From the NCBI GenBank assembly GCA_032622095.1, contig CP136063.1:40836106-40900105 (forward strand): a stretch of DNA of 64,000 bases. The letters are read 5' to 3'. Of the stretch, positions 11,265 to 22,490 are shown piece after piece. The translations under genes and the position numbers were made by a program. Each line of letters opens with the position of its first letter. The first letter of the stretch is position 1. Below the pieces are notes generated by a model that made no database searches, was not told the DNA's origin, and worked only from the letters and a program-made list of their open reading frames with translations. The DNA is from Siphonodentalium dalli (taxonomy: Eukaryota > Mollusca > Scaphopoda > Gadilida > Siphonodentaliidae).

Positions 11265-11718
11265 ATGTCCGGAAAAGCTTCTATCAATTAATATTGATTT
11301 TTTTTTCGAATATTAAATCGGGCCCGTTTATGTTACTATTTTTAGAACCGACCATTCGGATGAGACTGTATTGCGATATAGAGCACTGGGCTGTTCCTAC
11401 GGCTACGCAACGAATGTCAAATGTCACATATTGGTTGTTGGTATTGGTATTGTTTTGTTCCACAGATATAAGCGATAATGAGTATAATTAACGTTTATTT
11501 GTGACAAAATTGCACAATATAATTTCTGGTCTCTGTTAACAGTAACCACTATTGTTCGTTAGCTGAACAAACACACCTCTTTAGACCAGAAAATATTCGA
11601 ATTAAATAAATATTAATCGATAGAAGCATTTCCGGACAGGAGTCTTCGATTCAAATCTAATATTTTATACCCCGGTAACTATATAATACATGTTTACAAA
11701 GAGATAATCCACCTTTAA
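11265..11718 (-). mobile_element. MITE-A, right part of the copy split by the LINE
   Basis: Resumes with ATGTCCGGAAAAGC, exactly where 6243 left off, and ends CCACCTTTAA at 11718. The two parts total 537 bp, the family's usual size. Its terminal TTAA (11715-11718) lies in what was a zinc-finger coding repeat. Confidence 0.9.
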
Positions 11719-12290
<572 letters not shown>

Positions 12291-12393
12291 GCAGTTCTCG
12301 GTCAATCAGAATGTGTGTTTCAGCAACAAGTTTTTGTCCTGAATTACAATGTGTATTCCTCCACATCAATAAATATATACATATATATTTAAA
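12291..12393 (+). other. 3' flank ('tail module') of locus 0 with AATAAA at 12368
   Basis: Shares GTTAATCGAAAACTAAAGTT, CAATCAGAATGT and TATTCCTCCACATCAATAAA with the flanks of loci 1 and 2. AATAAA at 12368-12373 aligns with the one at 15923 and is the likely ancestral polyadenylation signal. Confidence 0.6.
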
Positions 12394-13040
12394 GTTATGT
12401 GGCACGGGCTCAGTGGATTAAATCACTTCTTTCGTTCACTGTCTTTCAAGTTGGTGGCAATTAAATGTGAGTCACCCTCCGTGCTTGCCTTGAGGGCTGA
12501 TTGAAATGCTATGCTGAGGAGTTCTATTTAAGCATACCGATGCTGGTTAATAAATTAAGAAATTGCCATTAAATACATAAACAAAGGCTAAACAAACATA
12601 TTTTTTTCAAAAAGGTTGTGTTTTCTCCTGTGTTGAGCCTAATTGACAGTATAAACTATCTGTATAGAACAGAATCTACTCTCCGTTGTAGACCCATATC
12701 TCCATGAACAGTGCTTTGAATCCCCTGACAATCCGAGCTAAAACACTACCAAACACAGACACCTTGTAAACAGTTATATGTTATATTATGCAGGTAATTA
12801 ATTATCCGACATCTCTCGACGTCCGAACGGTTTAAAATAAAAACTGCTTTAAAGAGAAACTAGTATGTGCGCCCAAACTGTAATCAATGTGGCATTCGCC
12901 ATGAAAACTGGGATGTCCACACGACGATGTAACCATCGTGGGAAATGTGGGAGATAGAAAAAAAGAATACAGATGAACATTTGATACTGAATTAACCAAG
13001 TTTAACTCTGACTAGCCTATCTTTAAGAATATTATTCTTC
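12394..13040. other. Interval with a possible degenerate tRNA-derived head; otherwise nothing recognised
   Basis: At 12406-12425 the stretch GGGCTCAGTGGATTAAAT resembles an A-box region of tRNA-derived SINEs, but the B-box is not convincing. No ORF is supported in the rest. Confidence 0.3.
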
Positions 13041-13552
13041 TTAAAGGTGGATTATCTCTTTGTAAACATGTATTATATGGTAACCGGGGCATAAAATATT
13101 AGATCTGAGTCGAAGACTCCTGTCCGGAAATGCTTCGATTAATATTCATTTTATTTCGAATATGTTCTGGTCTAAAAAGGTGTGGTTGTTTAGTAGTTAC
13201 TGTTAACAGAGACCAGACATTTTATTGCGTAATTTTGTCACAAATAAACGTTAATTATACCCATTATCACTTATAACTATGGAATAGAACAATACAACCG
13301 ATCAATCTGGAGCATTTGACGCTCGGTACGTAGCCATAGGAACAGCCTAATGCTCTCTATCGCTATATGCTATCACCCGAATGGTCTGTTCTAAAAATAG
13401 ACAAATAAACGGGCCCAATAAAATATTCGAAATCAAATCAATATTAATTGATAGAAGACTTTCCGGACAGAGGGGTCTTCAGTTCATATTGATTATTTTA
13501 TACCCACGCAACTATTTAAATTTTGTTATTTAAAGAGATAATCCATCTGTAA
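13041..13552 (+). mobile_element. MITE-A copy, 512 bp, diverged
   Basis: Starts TTAAAGGTGG at 13041 and ends ATCCATCTGTAA; the right TTAA has mutated to TGTAA. Several internal indels and substitutions relative to other copies suggest an older insertion. It lies about 100 bp upstream of the duplicated 5' region of zinc-finger locus 1. Confidence 0.85.
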
Positions 13553-13654
13553 GACCGGAAAATGGGCATTTTTTAAACCGCTGTGAAAACAGCGGATTTT
13601 GGATCAAAACCAAAAAAATTTCCTCACTAATATCTTTAGCGTAGACCTCTTGTT

Positions 13655-14067
13655 TCTGGTTTAACGACCAGCCTAATGTAGCCTGTGTAGTCATATATCG
13701 TTTTGTAAATGGTTCTACTAATACAAACCATATGATGCAACGCATGTTAATTCAACAGAATACGGAATTTCCAACAACAACAACAATTTCCATCGTCTTT
13801 GTTCGACTTGAAAATCGATCATTTGATACGCGATCCTTCGGTATCACAAACTATATCATTTAGAGTTACACTGTGTTAGTGGCTTTCGGTTATAAATTAG
13901 ATCAGATTTCAGCTATATATAGACTGCCGCTTCATGCGATATACAGCTGTGAGTACAGATATTGCGCTTCTCTGACTGTCCTGTAAAAACCAGCTTTGAT
14001 CACTTGATCACTAGGATGTAACGATTACATATACAGCTGATATATACATGACGGACAACTCCACACG
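13655..14067 (+). promoter_or_regulatory. Duplicated 5' region of zinc-finger locus 1
   Basis: From GGTTTAACGACCAGCC to the start codon this region is nearly identical to 20749-21129 upstream of locus 2, apart from small indels (an ACA-rich stretch near 13778 and a TTGATCAC duplication near 14003). It contains a TATA-like CTATATATAG at 13913-13922, about 145 bp before the ATG. It is the best promoter candidate, but no experiment supports it here. Confidence 0.5.
13913..13922 (+). promoter_or_regulatory. TATA-box-like CTATATATAG, locus 1
   Basis: Conserved at 20983-20992 in locus 2, at a comparable distance from the start codon. Confidence 0.4.
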
Positions 14068-14086
14068 ATGGGAGATGCTAACCTGA
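14048..14086 (+). other. Upstream ORF overlapping the zinc-finger start
   Basis: ATG 14048 opens a 12-codon frame ([12 protein letters not shown], then TGA) that overlaps the main ATG at 14068 in another frame. The same uORF exists at 21110-21148 in locus 2. If included in the mRNA it could dampen translation of the finger ORF. Confidence 0.4.
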
Positions 14087-15294
14087 ATGTTCATGAGACC
14101 GCCCACACAGGGAATAGACGACATCATTGTGACGTTTGCGAGAAATCATTCGCTCAATCGAGCGACTTGGTGAATCATAAGAGAATCCACACAGGAGATA
14201 AGCCTTACCATTGTGATATATGCGGGAAATCATTTAATCAATCGAGTCAGCTGGTGACGCACAAGAGAATCCACACCGGAGATAAGCCTTACCATTGTGA
14301 TATATGCGGGAAATCATTTAATCGATCAAGCGATTTGGTGAAGCATAAGAAAATCCACACGGGAGATAAGCCTTACCGTTGTGATATATGCGGTAACTCA
14401 TTTTATCAGTTGAGTTACCTGGTGATGCATCAGAGAATCCACAACGGAGATAAGCCTTACCAGTGTGATATATGCGGTAAAGTATTTAATCGATCAAGCG
14501 ATTTGGTGAAGCATAAGAGAATCCACACCGGGGATAAGCCGTACCATTGTGATATATGTGAGAAATCATTTAATCATTCAGGCAACTTGGTGTTACATAA
14601 GAGAATCCACACCGGCGATAAGCCTTACTGTTGCGATATATGCGGAAACTCATTTACTCAATCGAGCAGCTTGGCGAAACATAAGAGAATTCACGCCGGA
14701 GATACACCGTACCATTGTGATATGTGTGAGAAATCATTTAATCAATCAGCCAACTTGGTGAGACATAAGAGAATCCACACCGGAGATAAGCCTTACCATT
14801 GTGATATATGCGGGAAATCATTTAATCAGTCGAGCTACTTGGTGAAACATAGGAGAATCCACACTGGAGACAAGCCTTACCGTTGTGATATGAGTGGACA
14901 ATCATTTAATGTGTCGAGCAGCTTGGTGACACATAATAGAATCCACACCGGAGATAAGCCTTACCTTTGTGATATATGCGGGAAATCGTTCACTCAATCA
15001 CACAGCTTGGTGACGCATAAGATAACCCACACCGGAGATAAATCTTACTGTTGTGATATATGCGGGAAATCATTTAATCAATCGAGCAACCTGGTGGCAC
15101 ATAAGATAATCCACACCGGAGATAAGCCTTACAATTGTGATATATGCGGGAAATCATTTAATCACCCGAGCAGCTTGGTGACACATAAGAAAATCCACAC
15201 TGGGGATAAGCCTTACCGGTGTGATATATGCGGGAAATCATTCACTCAATCACACAGTTTGGGGAGACATAAGAGAACTCACACCGGAGATTAA
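14068..15294 (+). CDS. C2H2 zinc-finger protein with 14 tandem fingers (locus 1)
   Basis: A 408-residue single-exon ORF. After a short leader ([19 protein letters not shown]), fourteen 28-residue fingers follow without interruption, each C-x2-C-x12-H-x3-H with HTGDKPY linkers, as in nuclear DNA-binding zinc-finger proteins. Finger 10 is broken: CDMSG has Ser in place of the second Cys. Residues at the base-contacting helix positions vary between fingers (for example QSSQLVTH, RSSDLVKH, HSGNLVLH), as expected for sequence-specific binding. No KRAB, BTB, SCAN or other effector domain is visible. The TAA at 15292 falls where the linker Lys codon would be, and a decayed finger follows, so the ancestral protein was longer. 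This start is chosen because it follows the conserved 5' flank; an out-of-frame ATG lies 20 bp upstream. DNA target and function are unknown. Confidence 0.9.
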   Translation: MGDANLNVHETAHTGNRRHHCDVCEKSFAQSSDLVNHKRIHTGDKPYHCDICGKSFNQSSQLVTHKRIHTGDKPYHCDICGKSFNRSSDLVKHKKIHTGDKPYRCDICGNSFYQLSYLVMHQRIHNGDKPYQCDICGKVFNRSSDLVKHKRIHTGDKPYHCDICEKSFNHSGNLVLHKRIHTGDKPYCCDICGNSFTQSSSLAKHKRIHAGDTPYHCDMCEKSFNQSANLVRHKRIHTGDKPYHCDICGKSFNQSSYLVKHRRIHTGDKPYRCDMSGQSFNVSSSLVTHNRIHTGDKPYLCDICGKSFTQSHSLVTHKITHTGDKSYCCDICGKSFNQSSNLVAHKIIHTGDKPYNCDICGKSFNHPSSLVTHKKIHTGDKPYRCDICGKSFTQSHSLGRHKRTHTGD

Positions 15295-15465
15295 CCTTAC
15301 GGTTGTGATATATGCCCGAAAGCATTTAGTCAGTCAGGCCACTTGACTGTACTAAAACAATTCACACCGGAGAATCCGTTCTCTTGCAGCGATAACTTGA
15401 TCAAAGATAAGATAATTCACACCTGAAATCGCCGGGCCTTATGACTGATATATGCGGGAAATAAC
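15295..15465 (+). pseudogene. Decayed finger remnants after the locus 1 stop
   Basis: Directly after the stop the frame continues [21 protein letters not shown], a finger without its second histidine, then loses frame in AATTCACACCGGAGAATCC and GATAATTCACACCTGA remnants. The same stop and remnants follow loci 0 and 2. Confidence 0.8.
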
Positions 15466-15779
15466 TTAACCCTTTATCCAACAGAACAGCCCTGAGCCAA
15501 TGCATTCTCTTATATATGCGAGTCGACCATAGGTCGCCTCCCATATATAAGAGAATACATTGGTTTAACACATATCAAAAATGATAAAATTGTCAAAGAA
15601 TGTAGAAAAATATTATAAAAATTGTTTAAAAATGTAAGAAAAAGTTATAAAATTGTTAAAGAATGTAAGAATGCCAATGCAACCGGTTCCAATTATATCC
15701 ATATTTGTATGGTGTTATTGAGACAGACCAAAGACATTTTAGGCTGTTGAAGCTTTATTTGGGCGTTTTGTTGGGTTAA
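15466..15779. mobile_element. piggyBac-type MITE (MITE-B) with TTAA target duplication
   Basis: TTAA at 15466-15469 and 15776-15779 enclose 306 bp beginning CCCTTTATCC and ending TTGTTGGG. Locus 2 reads GGAAATAACTTAATCGTGAG at 22181-22200, an uninterrupted empty site with one TTAA. The CCC...GGG ends inside TTAA are the piggyBac pattern. An internal hairpin at about 15500-15567 resembles that of MITE-C. Confidence 0.85.
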
Positions 15780-15964
15780 TCGTGAGATGACTTTATATAA
15801 AGCAATTCATACCAGTGATATATAAGTGAATCGAAAACTAAAGTTAGCGGATTTCGACCAATCAGAATGTCTGGTTCAGCAACAAATATTTGATCTGAAT
15901 TACAATGTTATTCCTCCATATCAATAAAGATGATATATATATATATATAATTATGGAATTATAT
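15780..15964 (+). other. 3' flank ('tail module') of locus 1, with AATAAA at 15923
   Basis: Continues from ATCGTGAGATGACTTTATATAAAGC through AAGTGAATCGAAAAC to TATTCCTCCATATCAATAAAG. AATAAA at 15923-15928 is the candidate polyadenylation signal for the 14-finger gene, about 630 bp after its stop (including the MITE-B insertion). Confidence 0.6.
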
Positions 15965-16197
15965 TTAACCCTTTGAGTGCCAAGGGCCGATCTCATCGGC
16001 CCTAAACCTACAAAATAAGTCCATTAAAGAATATAAGAATAAATTATTAAAATTGTAAAAAAAAAAAATTGTTAGGCCAATGCATTCTCTTATATATGCG
16101 AGGCGACCTATGGTCGACTCGCATATATAAAAGATAATGCATTGGCACAGGGTATATGGGTTGATACAAAAATCGGACCTGGCACTCAAAGGGTTAA
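15965..16197. mobile_element. piggyBac-type MITE (MITE-C), copy 1
   Basis: TTAA at 15965-15968 and 16194-16197 enclose 225 bp with clear inverted ends: CCCTTTGAGTGCCA on the left and TGGCACTCAAAGGG on the right. Centrally there is a hairpin of about 70 bp (GCCAATGCATTCTCTTATAT... and its inverse) around 16076-16146. Copy 2 is at 22491; an empty site is at 23052. Confidence 0.9.
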
Positions 16198-16333
16198 GAA
16201 GATAGATTTGTATATGGTGGTGTATAGTTGGATTGGTTAATCTGACACTTGGCAATATGACCTTATGTTAGCGCAACTAACTTGAGGAACCAAAGCTAAA
16301 CACTCGCGTTGGGGTATTTGTCGCTAGGTTTAT
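16198..16333 (+). repeat. Single-copy 33-bp unit in its flanks: unexpanded counterpart of the satellite
   Basis: One unit, CTTGGCAATATG...CAACTAA, occupies 16248-16280 exactly. Its left flank (ATGGTGGTGTATAG...TTAATCTGACA) matches 23068-23098 and its right flank (CTTGAGGAACCAAAGCTAAA...CTCGCGT...GTATTTGT) matches 34386-34435, the two borders of the 342-copy array. Confidence 0.9.
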
Positions 16334-16477
16334 TAAGGAATAATCTCGGTTTCCTAATGTAATTACACAGTCTAAAGGCATATGCCGAATCACAAACCTA
16401 TAAATCGCTAAGAGTTTGTGATTCGGCATATGCCTTTAGACTGTGTAATTACATTAGGAAACCGAGATTATTCCTTA
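16334..16477. repeat. Perfect 64-bp inverted repeat with 16-nt loop
   Basis: Left arm 16334-16397 (TAAGGAATAATCTCGG...GAATCACAAAC) and right arm 16414-16477 are exact reverse complements over all 64 bases; the loop is 16398-16413. It may be a fold-back element or a hairpin RNA precursor. The paralogous flank at 34430 lacks it. Confidence 0.9.
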
Positions 16478-17055
16478 TAATTATGCCATCGATTGTTAAA
16501 TATTGATTTTAAGGACATATTCGCCCTTAAAATACGATTGAAACAAGGAACTATATGTTCTCAAATAACAGACAAGACTTGAGCCGAAAACAACTTGCTG
16601 CATTCCCGTCCGAATAATATCGATCGATCTGCAGATCTACAGATCGAGTGGGTTTTTCCCGAACGTATGTCAAGGACGAAACAAAACATTAATAAACTTT
16701 TGATCAAAATTAAACATTATTAGCAGAATTTTGGAAGAGGAAAATATACAGTTAGTCTCCATGTCAACAGGGAATCATGAACATGCGATAATCAAAAAGT
16801 TTAGTGAGAATTTTCTTACAGGAATCCTCCTATCTATCGGCAGTGAGCCAAATACTTTTCAATGTTCGATTTTTCGCACAGTCATTTTGTGTCATTGTGA
16901 TTTTACCGAGAAACAAGTTTTCAGAAGAATTAAATCATCATGGCATTTAAGGAATTTTAAGATGATTTATTTTTCAAAAACTAATATATTTGGTAAAATT
17001 TAAAGTGATTATTAAATCGCTTGTGTCCAGATAATGCAGACACGTAAACCTTTGT
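16478..17055. other. Interval with no supported gene
   Basis: A short TTTTAAGG...CCTTAAAA inverted repeat lies near 16509-16534. A 90-codon open frame (16731-17003) shows no recognisable feature and is not called. Confidence 0.4.
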
Positions 17056-17890
17056 AACACTTTTTAACATATCGGTACACTGAGACGAGTAGAAGAAATA
17101 TCCTGCGGTTTTCCCACAGGGACGTTACATTATTTGTAACACCAATCAACGAGTGGTCTCTGTGGATCTCAGAAATCATGTGTATAGCGGTCGCGTTGTA
17201 AATATAGAAGGCCGATGACTTCTCTGATCGATAGGTCACGGTCGTTACACGCTTTGTGTGATAACCAAAGTTAAGCAACGTCGGGCGCGGTTATTCCATG
17301 GATGTGTGACCGGCTTGGGATTCCGGGTGCTACCAACTTTCGGTGCGACTCCCACACTTCTCTCTAACTCTCTCTCTCTCTCGTACTGTTGCACATGTAA
17401 CGTAATGCTTCGTAACAATTTATCGCTACACTGAGACGAGTTGAAAAAATATACTGCAGTTTTCTCACAGGGACTTTATATCATTTGTAACACAGTCCTG
17501 TCTACGAGCGGTCACTGTGGATCTCTGAAATAATATAACGATTCGTAACACTTTGTAACATATCGCTGCATTGAGATGAGTTTTAATAATATGCTGCGGT
17601 TTTTTTTTTGGGGGGGGGGGGGGACTTAATATCATTTGTAAAATGTACCGGTAACGCCTCATAACACTTTGCAACATATCGCTACAATAAAAGGAGGTGA
17701 AGAAACATTGAATGCTGCATTTTTTTTTTATATATTTTTTTACGGGGACTTTGTAAGTTTTAGTTTGTTGGGCCAGTCTCTGTGGAATCTCAGAAATCAT
17801 GAAACGCTTTGTAACATATCGTTACACTGAGAGTCTGAGACGAAGGGAAAAAATATGTTGCAGTTTTCTCACGGGACTGCTACAATGTTT
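17056..17890. repeat. Diverged dispersed/tandem repeat, about five copies of 80-145 bp
   Basis: Phrases such as CACTTTGTAACATATCGCTACACTGAGACGAG, a purine stretch, TGCGGTTTT, GGGACTT...ATCATTTGTAA and CTGTGGATCTCAGAAATCAT (each shortened in some copies) recur in order at about 17056, 17403, 17540, 17655 and 17800. The 5S-like segment and a pyrimidine run lie between the first and second copies. A poly-T/poly-G tract disrupts the third (about 17600-17625). Confidence 0.7.
17228..17340 (+). pseudogene. 5S rRNA-derived sequence (pseudogene or SINE head)
   Basis: The 3' two thirds follow animal 5S rRNA closely in order: AAAGTTAAGCAACGTCGGGC, CGGTTA, CATGGATG, GTGACCG, CTTGGGA and CCGGGTGCT (17266-17331). 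The 5' third is only loosely similar. The length of about 113 nt is close to the usual 120. The substitutions in conserved positions and the following CT-rich run argue for a non-functional copy or a 5S-derived SINE rather than a working gene. Confidence 0.65.
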
Positions 17891-17978
17891 GGGGACATCT
17901 GTAAACAGTAATTAAAAATTTCATCCTATAATATAAATTGTAGTGCCCAGAATATATAACCACTAAATTTAATACTCT

Positions 17979-18118
17979 TACCACAGGAGCTTGGAACTTG
18001 ATCAATAGCTGCCTTAATTATGCTAATTAGCATTTTTTTTGGCCCAGCATTATGGCCAAAAAAATGGTAATTAGGCTAATTAATCCAATTATTAATCAAG
18101 TTCCACACTCCTGTGGTC
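17979..18118. repeat. Imperfect fold-back element, about 140 bp
   Basis: ACCACAGGAG..TTGGAACTTGAT (from 17980) is inverted as ATCAAGTTCCACACTCCTGTGGT (to 18117). The inner arms continue with CTAATTAGC/GGCTAATTA and GGCC...ATGGCC around a central TTTTTTTT/AAAAAAA pair. Confidence 0.75.
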
Positions 18119-19700
18119 TTACAAAATGACAAGTGGTGCCTGCTGGGAAAATGTAAATAAAATTATAAATGAAACGAAAACTAAAAAGTTGTGTATGTTT
18201 AGTCATGCATTTCGTAACGAAACGTTGCAAATACGACCACATTTACACTCTGTAAACAGCTTGGGAATGTTTATTATATTGGGGCATTTTCTTTATTTGG
18301 ATAGTTATTTATTATTCTTTTATTAGCTTTCATACGTTCGTGAAAATAAATGTGTACTGCGAAGCGAGTGCGAATAATATAGCCTCCTTAGACTATGCTT
18401 AGTTACTATGCAACGGACTACAAATATCATTGCGCGCAAGTACTTTTGGGTCGTTTTTGTTGCACTGATAAAATCTCGACCTAATGTAATTATCCGATAT
18501 AATTACATTAGCTTTGATAAACTCAACGGCAATTTACTATAGAAAATGAAGTGGGTGTAATTATATTCTTATAAATATATATAAAAATTCTTTAAAATGA
18601 ATAGAAAACAGAGTGTTAAGTTAGACCATTTGCCAGTTAAGATGTCGGAAAACACGTATACCAGATAGTCTCATGGTATTCAACTTCTACTTCAGTAACC
18701 AATAACCAAACCATCGTCGGATGGTGAAATTTTGAGGGGGGTCTATTTCAAATCCAATTAAACATTGTATTGTTCAAAATTAGATAAATTCCTTAAAAAT
18801 TATGGTAGATATACGTTACTAGTTTTCAAAACTTATACATATTCCTTTATGTCGTGTGCGTTATGCACGCGAGTCGGTTTTTACAAATTAAATTATGATG
18901 AAAAACCCTGAATTTTGGGTGTGGTCACATTTGTGGTCATAATATTCCCATTAGTGAGTGGATGTTCACGGACGCTGTGCAGTATATATGTCTATGACAA
19001 GCATGACATGAGACATTAGTATCTCTTCTACTAAACTCTGCTTCCAGAGTTATCAGGATTCGATTACTGGTGTTATTTCTTACCCCAAAAAAATGGTTAA
19101 TTTTAAAACGGGGTATGTGGGTTAAATGACCGCTCGGAGATAATAGGATGTCCAATGACTCCTATATTTCTATTGTATCACGGTAAAGCTTTTTTTGTAA
19201 AATTGGCGCGGTTTACACGATCAAACTTCGATTTTCTGTTCAATTATAGGTTACAAGCAACTAATTATATAGAGTTACGCTTCTTGAATTTGTGTAGGGA
19301 AACTCGAGTCAGCATAAACAAAAATTCTGGCTGCTGATTGGTTGATTATCATTGAGGGAAATATCCCTAATCGAGAACAGAAAATCATAGCCTACGTAAA
19401 TATGGCGATCGTGTATGTTTAGATGTCCAGGAAGAGTCTGGTGGTGTCCAGAAGTTACGGAAGGGGTCTGGGTATTTTTTGCTGCTGATTTTTGTGCAGT
19501 AAATGGGGTAGTTGTGGAAATGCAAGATTATCGTTTGAAAAAAATACCGAAAAGGGCGCGTTTGTTGTCACATACTGGTGCAGAGGATGCCGTTCTAAGG
19601 GAAAACTGAACACTTGAAGTTCAAGTAGGCCAAACCTATAGACGGCGGGACTTTTAGTTAACACTGTCGCCTATGGAAAATAATTAGGTGTTTGTAACCT
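18119..19700. other. Interval with no supported gene
   Basis: Only short chance ORFs. A perfect small palindrome, CTAATGTAATTAT / ATAATTACATTAG, lies at 18481-18511. Confidence 0.4.
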
Positions 19701-20228
19701 TTAAAGATGGATTATCTCTTTAAATAACAAATTTTAAATAGTTGCGTGGGTATAAAATAATAGATATGAACTGAAGACCTATGTCCGGAAAAGCTTCTAT
19801 CAATTAATATTGATTTTATTTCGAATATAAAATCGGGCCCATTTATGTTACTATTTTTAGAACCGACCATTCGGATGAGACCTTATTGCGATATAGAGCA
19901 CTGGGCTGTTCCCACGGCTACGCAACGAATGTCAAATGTCAAAGATTGGTTGTTTGTATTGTTTTGTTCCAACGATATAAGCGATAACGAGTATAATTAA
20001 CATCTATTTGTGACAAAATTGCACAATATAATTTCTGGTCTCTGTTAACAGTAACCACCATTGTTCGTTAGCTGAAGAAACACACCTTTTTAGACCAGAA
20101 AATATTCGAAATAAAATTAATATTAATCGATAGAAGCATTTCCGGACAGAAGTCTTCGATTCAAATATAATATTTTATACCCCGGTAACTATATAATACA
20201 TGTTTACAAAGAGATAATCCACATTTAA
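19701..20228 (-). mobile_element. MITE-A copy, full length (528 bp), left arm of a head-on pair
   Basis: TTAAAGATGG at 19701 to CCACATTTAA at 20228. Its GGTGG-type end faces that of the next copy, and the two share TTAA 20225-20228. Confidence 0.9.
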
Positions 20229-20748
20229 AGGTGGATTATCTCTTTGTAAACATGTATTATATAGTTACCGGGGTATAAAATATTATATTTGAATCGAAGA
20301 CTCCTGTCCGGAAATGCTTCTATCGATTAATATTAATTTTATTTCGAATATTTTCTGGTCTAAAAGGGTGTGTTTGTTCAGCTAACGAACAATAGTGGTT
20401 ACTGTTAACAGAGACCAGAAATTATATTGTGCAATTTTGTAACAAATAAACGTTAATTATACTCATTATCGCTTATATCTGTGGAACAAAACAATACAAA
20501 CAACCAATCTGTGACATTTGACATTCGTTGCGTAGCCGTAGGAACAGCCCAGTGCTCTATATCGCAATACGGTCTCATCCGAATGGTCGGTTCTAAAAAT
20601 AGTAACATACATGGGCCCGATTTAATATTCGAAATAAAATCAATATTAATTGATAGAAGCTTTTCCGGACATAGGTCTTCAGTTCATATCTATTATTTTA
20701 TACCCACGCAACTATTTCAAATTTGTTATTTAAAGAGATAATCCATCT

Positions 20749-20752
<4 letters not shown>
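20225..20752 (+). mobile_element. MITE-A copy, full length (528 bp), right arm of the pair
   Basis: TTAAAGGTGG at 20225 to ATCCATCTTTAA at 20752. With the preceding copy it forms a 1,052-bp near-perfect palindrome. Its right TTAA joins ACGACCAGCC, which at locus 1 is preceded by an intact CTGGTTTAACGACCAGCC at about 13651-13668. Confidence 0.9.
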
Positions 20753-21852
<1,100 letters not shown>

Positions 21853-22373
21853 CCTTACGGTTGTGATATATGCCCGAAAACATTTAGTCAGTCAGGCCAC
21901 TTGACTGTACTAAAACAATTCACACCGGAGAATCCGTTCTCTTGCAGCGATAACTTGATCAAAGATAAGATAATTCACACCTGAAATCGCCGGGCCTTAT
22001 GACTGATATATGCGGGAAATATCTTAATCGTGAGATCACTTTATATAAAGCAATTCATACCGGAGATCGCCCGTATCAATGCGATTTGTGCGGGGGAATC
22101 CGTTCTCTTGCAGCGATAACTTGATCGAAGATAAGATAATTCACACCTGATGTCGCCGGGCCTTATGACTGATATATGCGGGAAATAACTTAATCGTGAG
22201 ATCACTTTATATAAAGCAATTCATACCGGAGAATCCGTTCTCTTGCAGCGATAACTTGATCAAAGATAAGATAATTCACACCTGAAATCGCCGGGCCTTA
22301 TGACTGATATATGCGGGAAATAACTTAGTCGTGAGATCACTTTATATAAAGCAATTCATACCGGAGAATAAGT
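21853..22373 (+). repeat. Triplicated decayed finger remnants
   Basis: The block AATCCGTTCTCTTGCAGCGATAACTTGATC...GCCGGGCC..ATGCGGGAAATA...TTTATATAAAGC occurs three times (starts 21931, 22097, 22232), spaced 166 and 135 bp. Locus 1 has one copy. A finger fragment (CCGTATCAATGCGATTTGTG) is kept only before the second copy. Confidence 0.8.
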
Positions 22374-22490
22374 GAATCGAAAACTAAAGTGCTCGACCAA
22401 TCAGAATGTCTGTTTCAGCAACAAATATTTGACCTGAATTACAATGTTATTCCTCCATATGATGATATATATATAATTATGGAATTATAT
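22374..22490 (+). other. 3' tail module of locus 2
   Basis: Matches 15828-15964 but lacks the CAATAAAGA segment, so the candidate polyadenylation signal is gone. Confidence 0.6.

Noticed and set aside
12394-12470. tRNA-derived SINE
   Set aside because: Only an A-box-like phrase is visible; no acceptable B-box, tail or target duplication.
17600-17625. Poly-T/poly-G tract as a structural signal
   Set aside because: It interrupts one copy of a diverged repeat and could be a homopolymer or sequencing artefact.
16731-19664. ORFs of 60-111 codons between 16.7 and 19.7 kb
   Set aside because: Length is at chance level for this composition, with no domains and overlap with diverged repeats.
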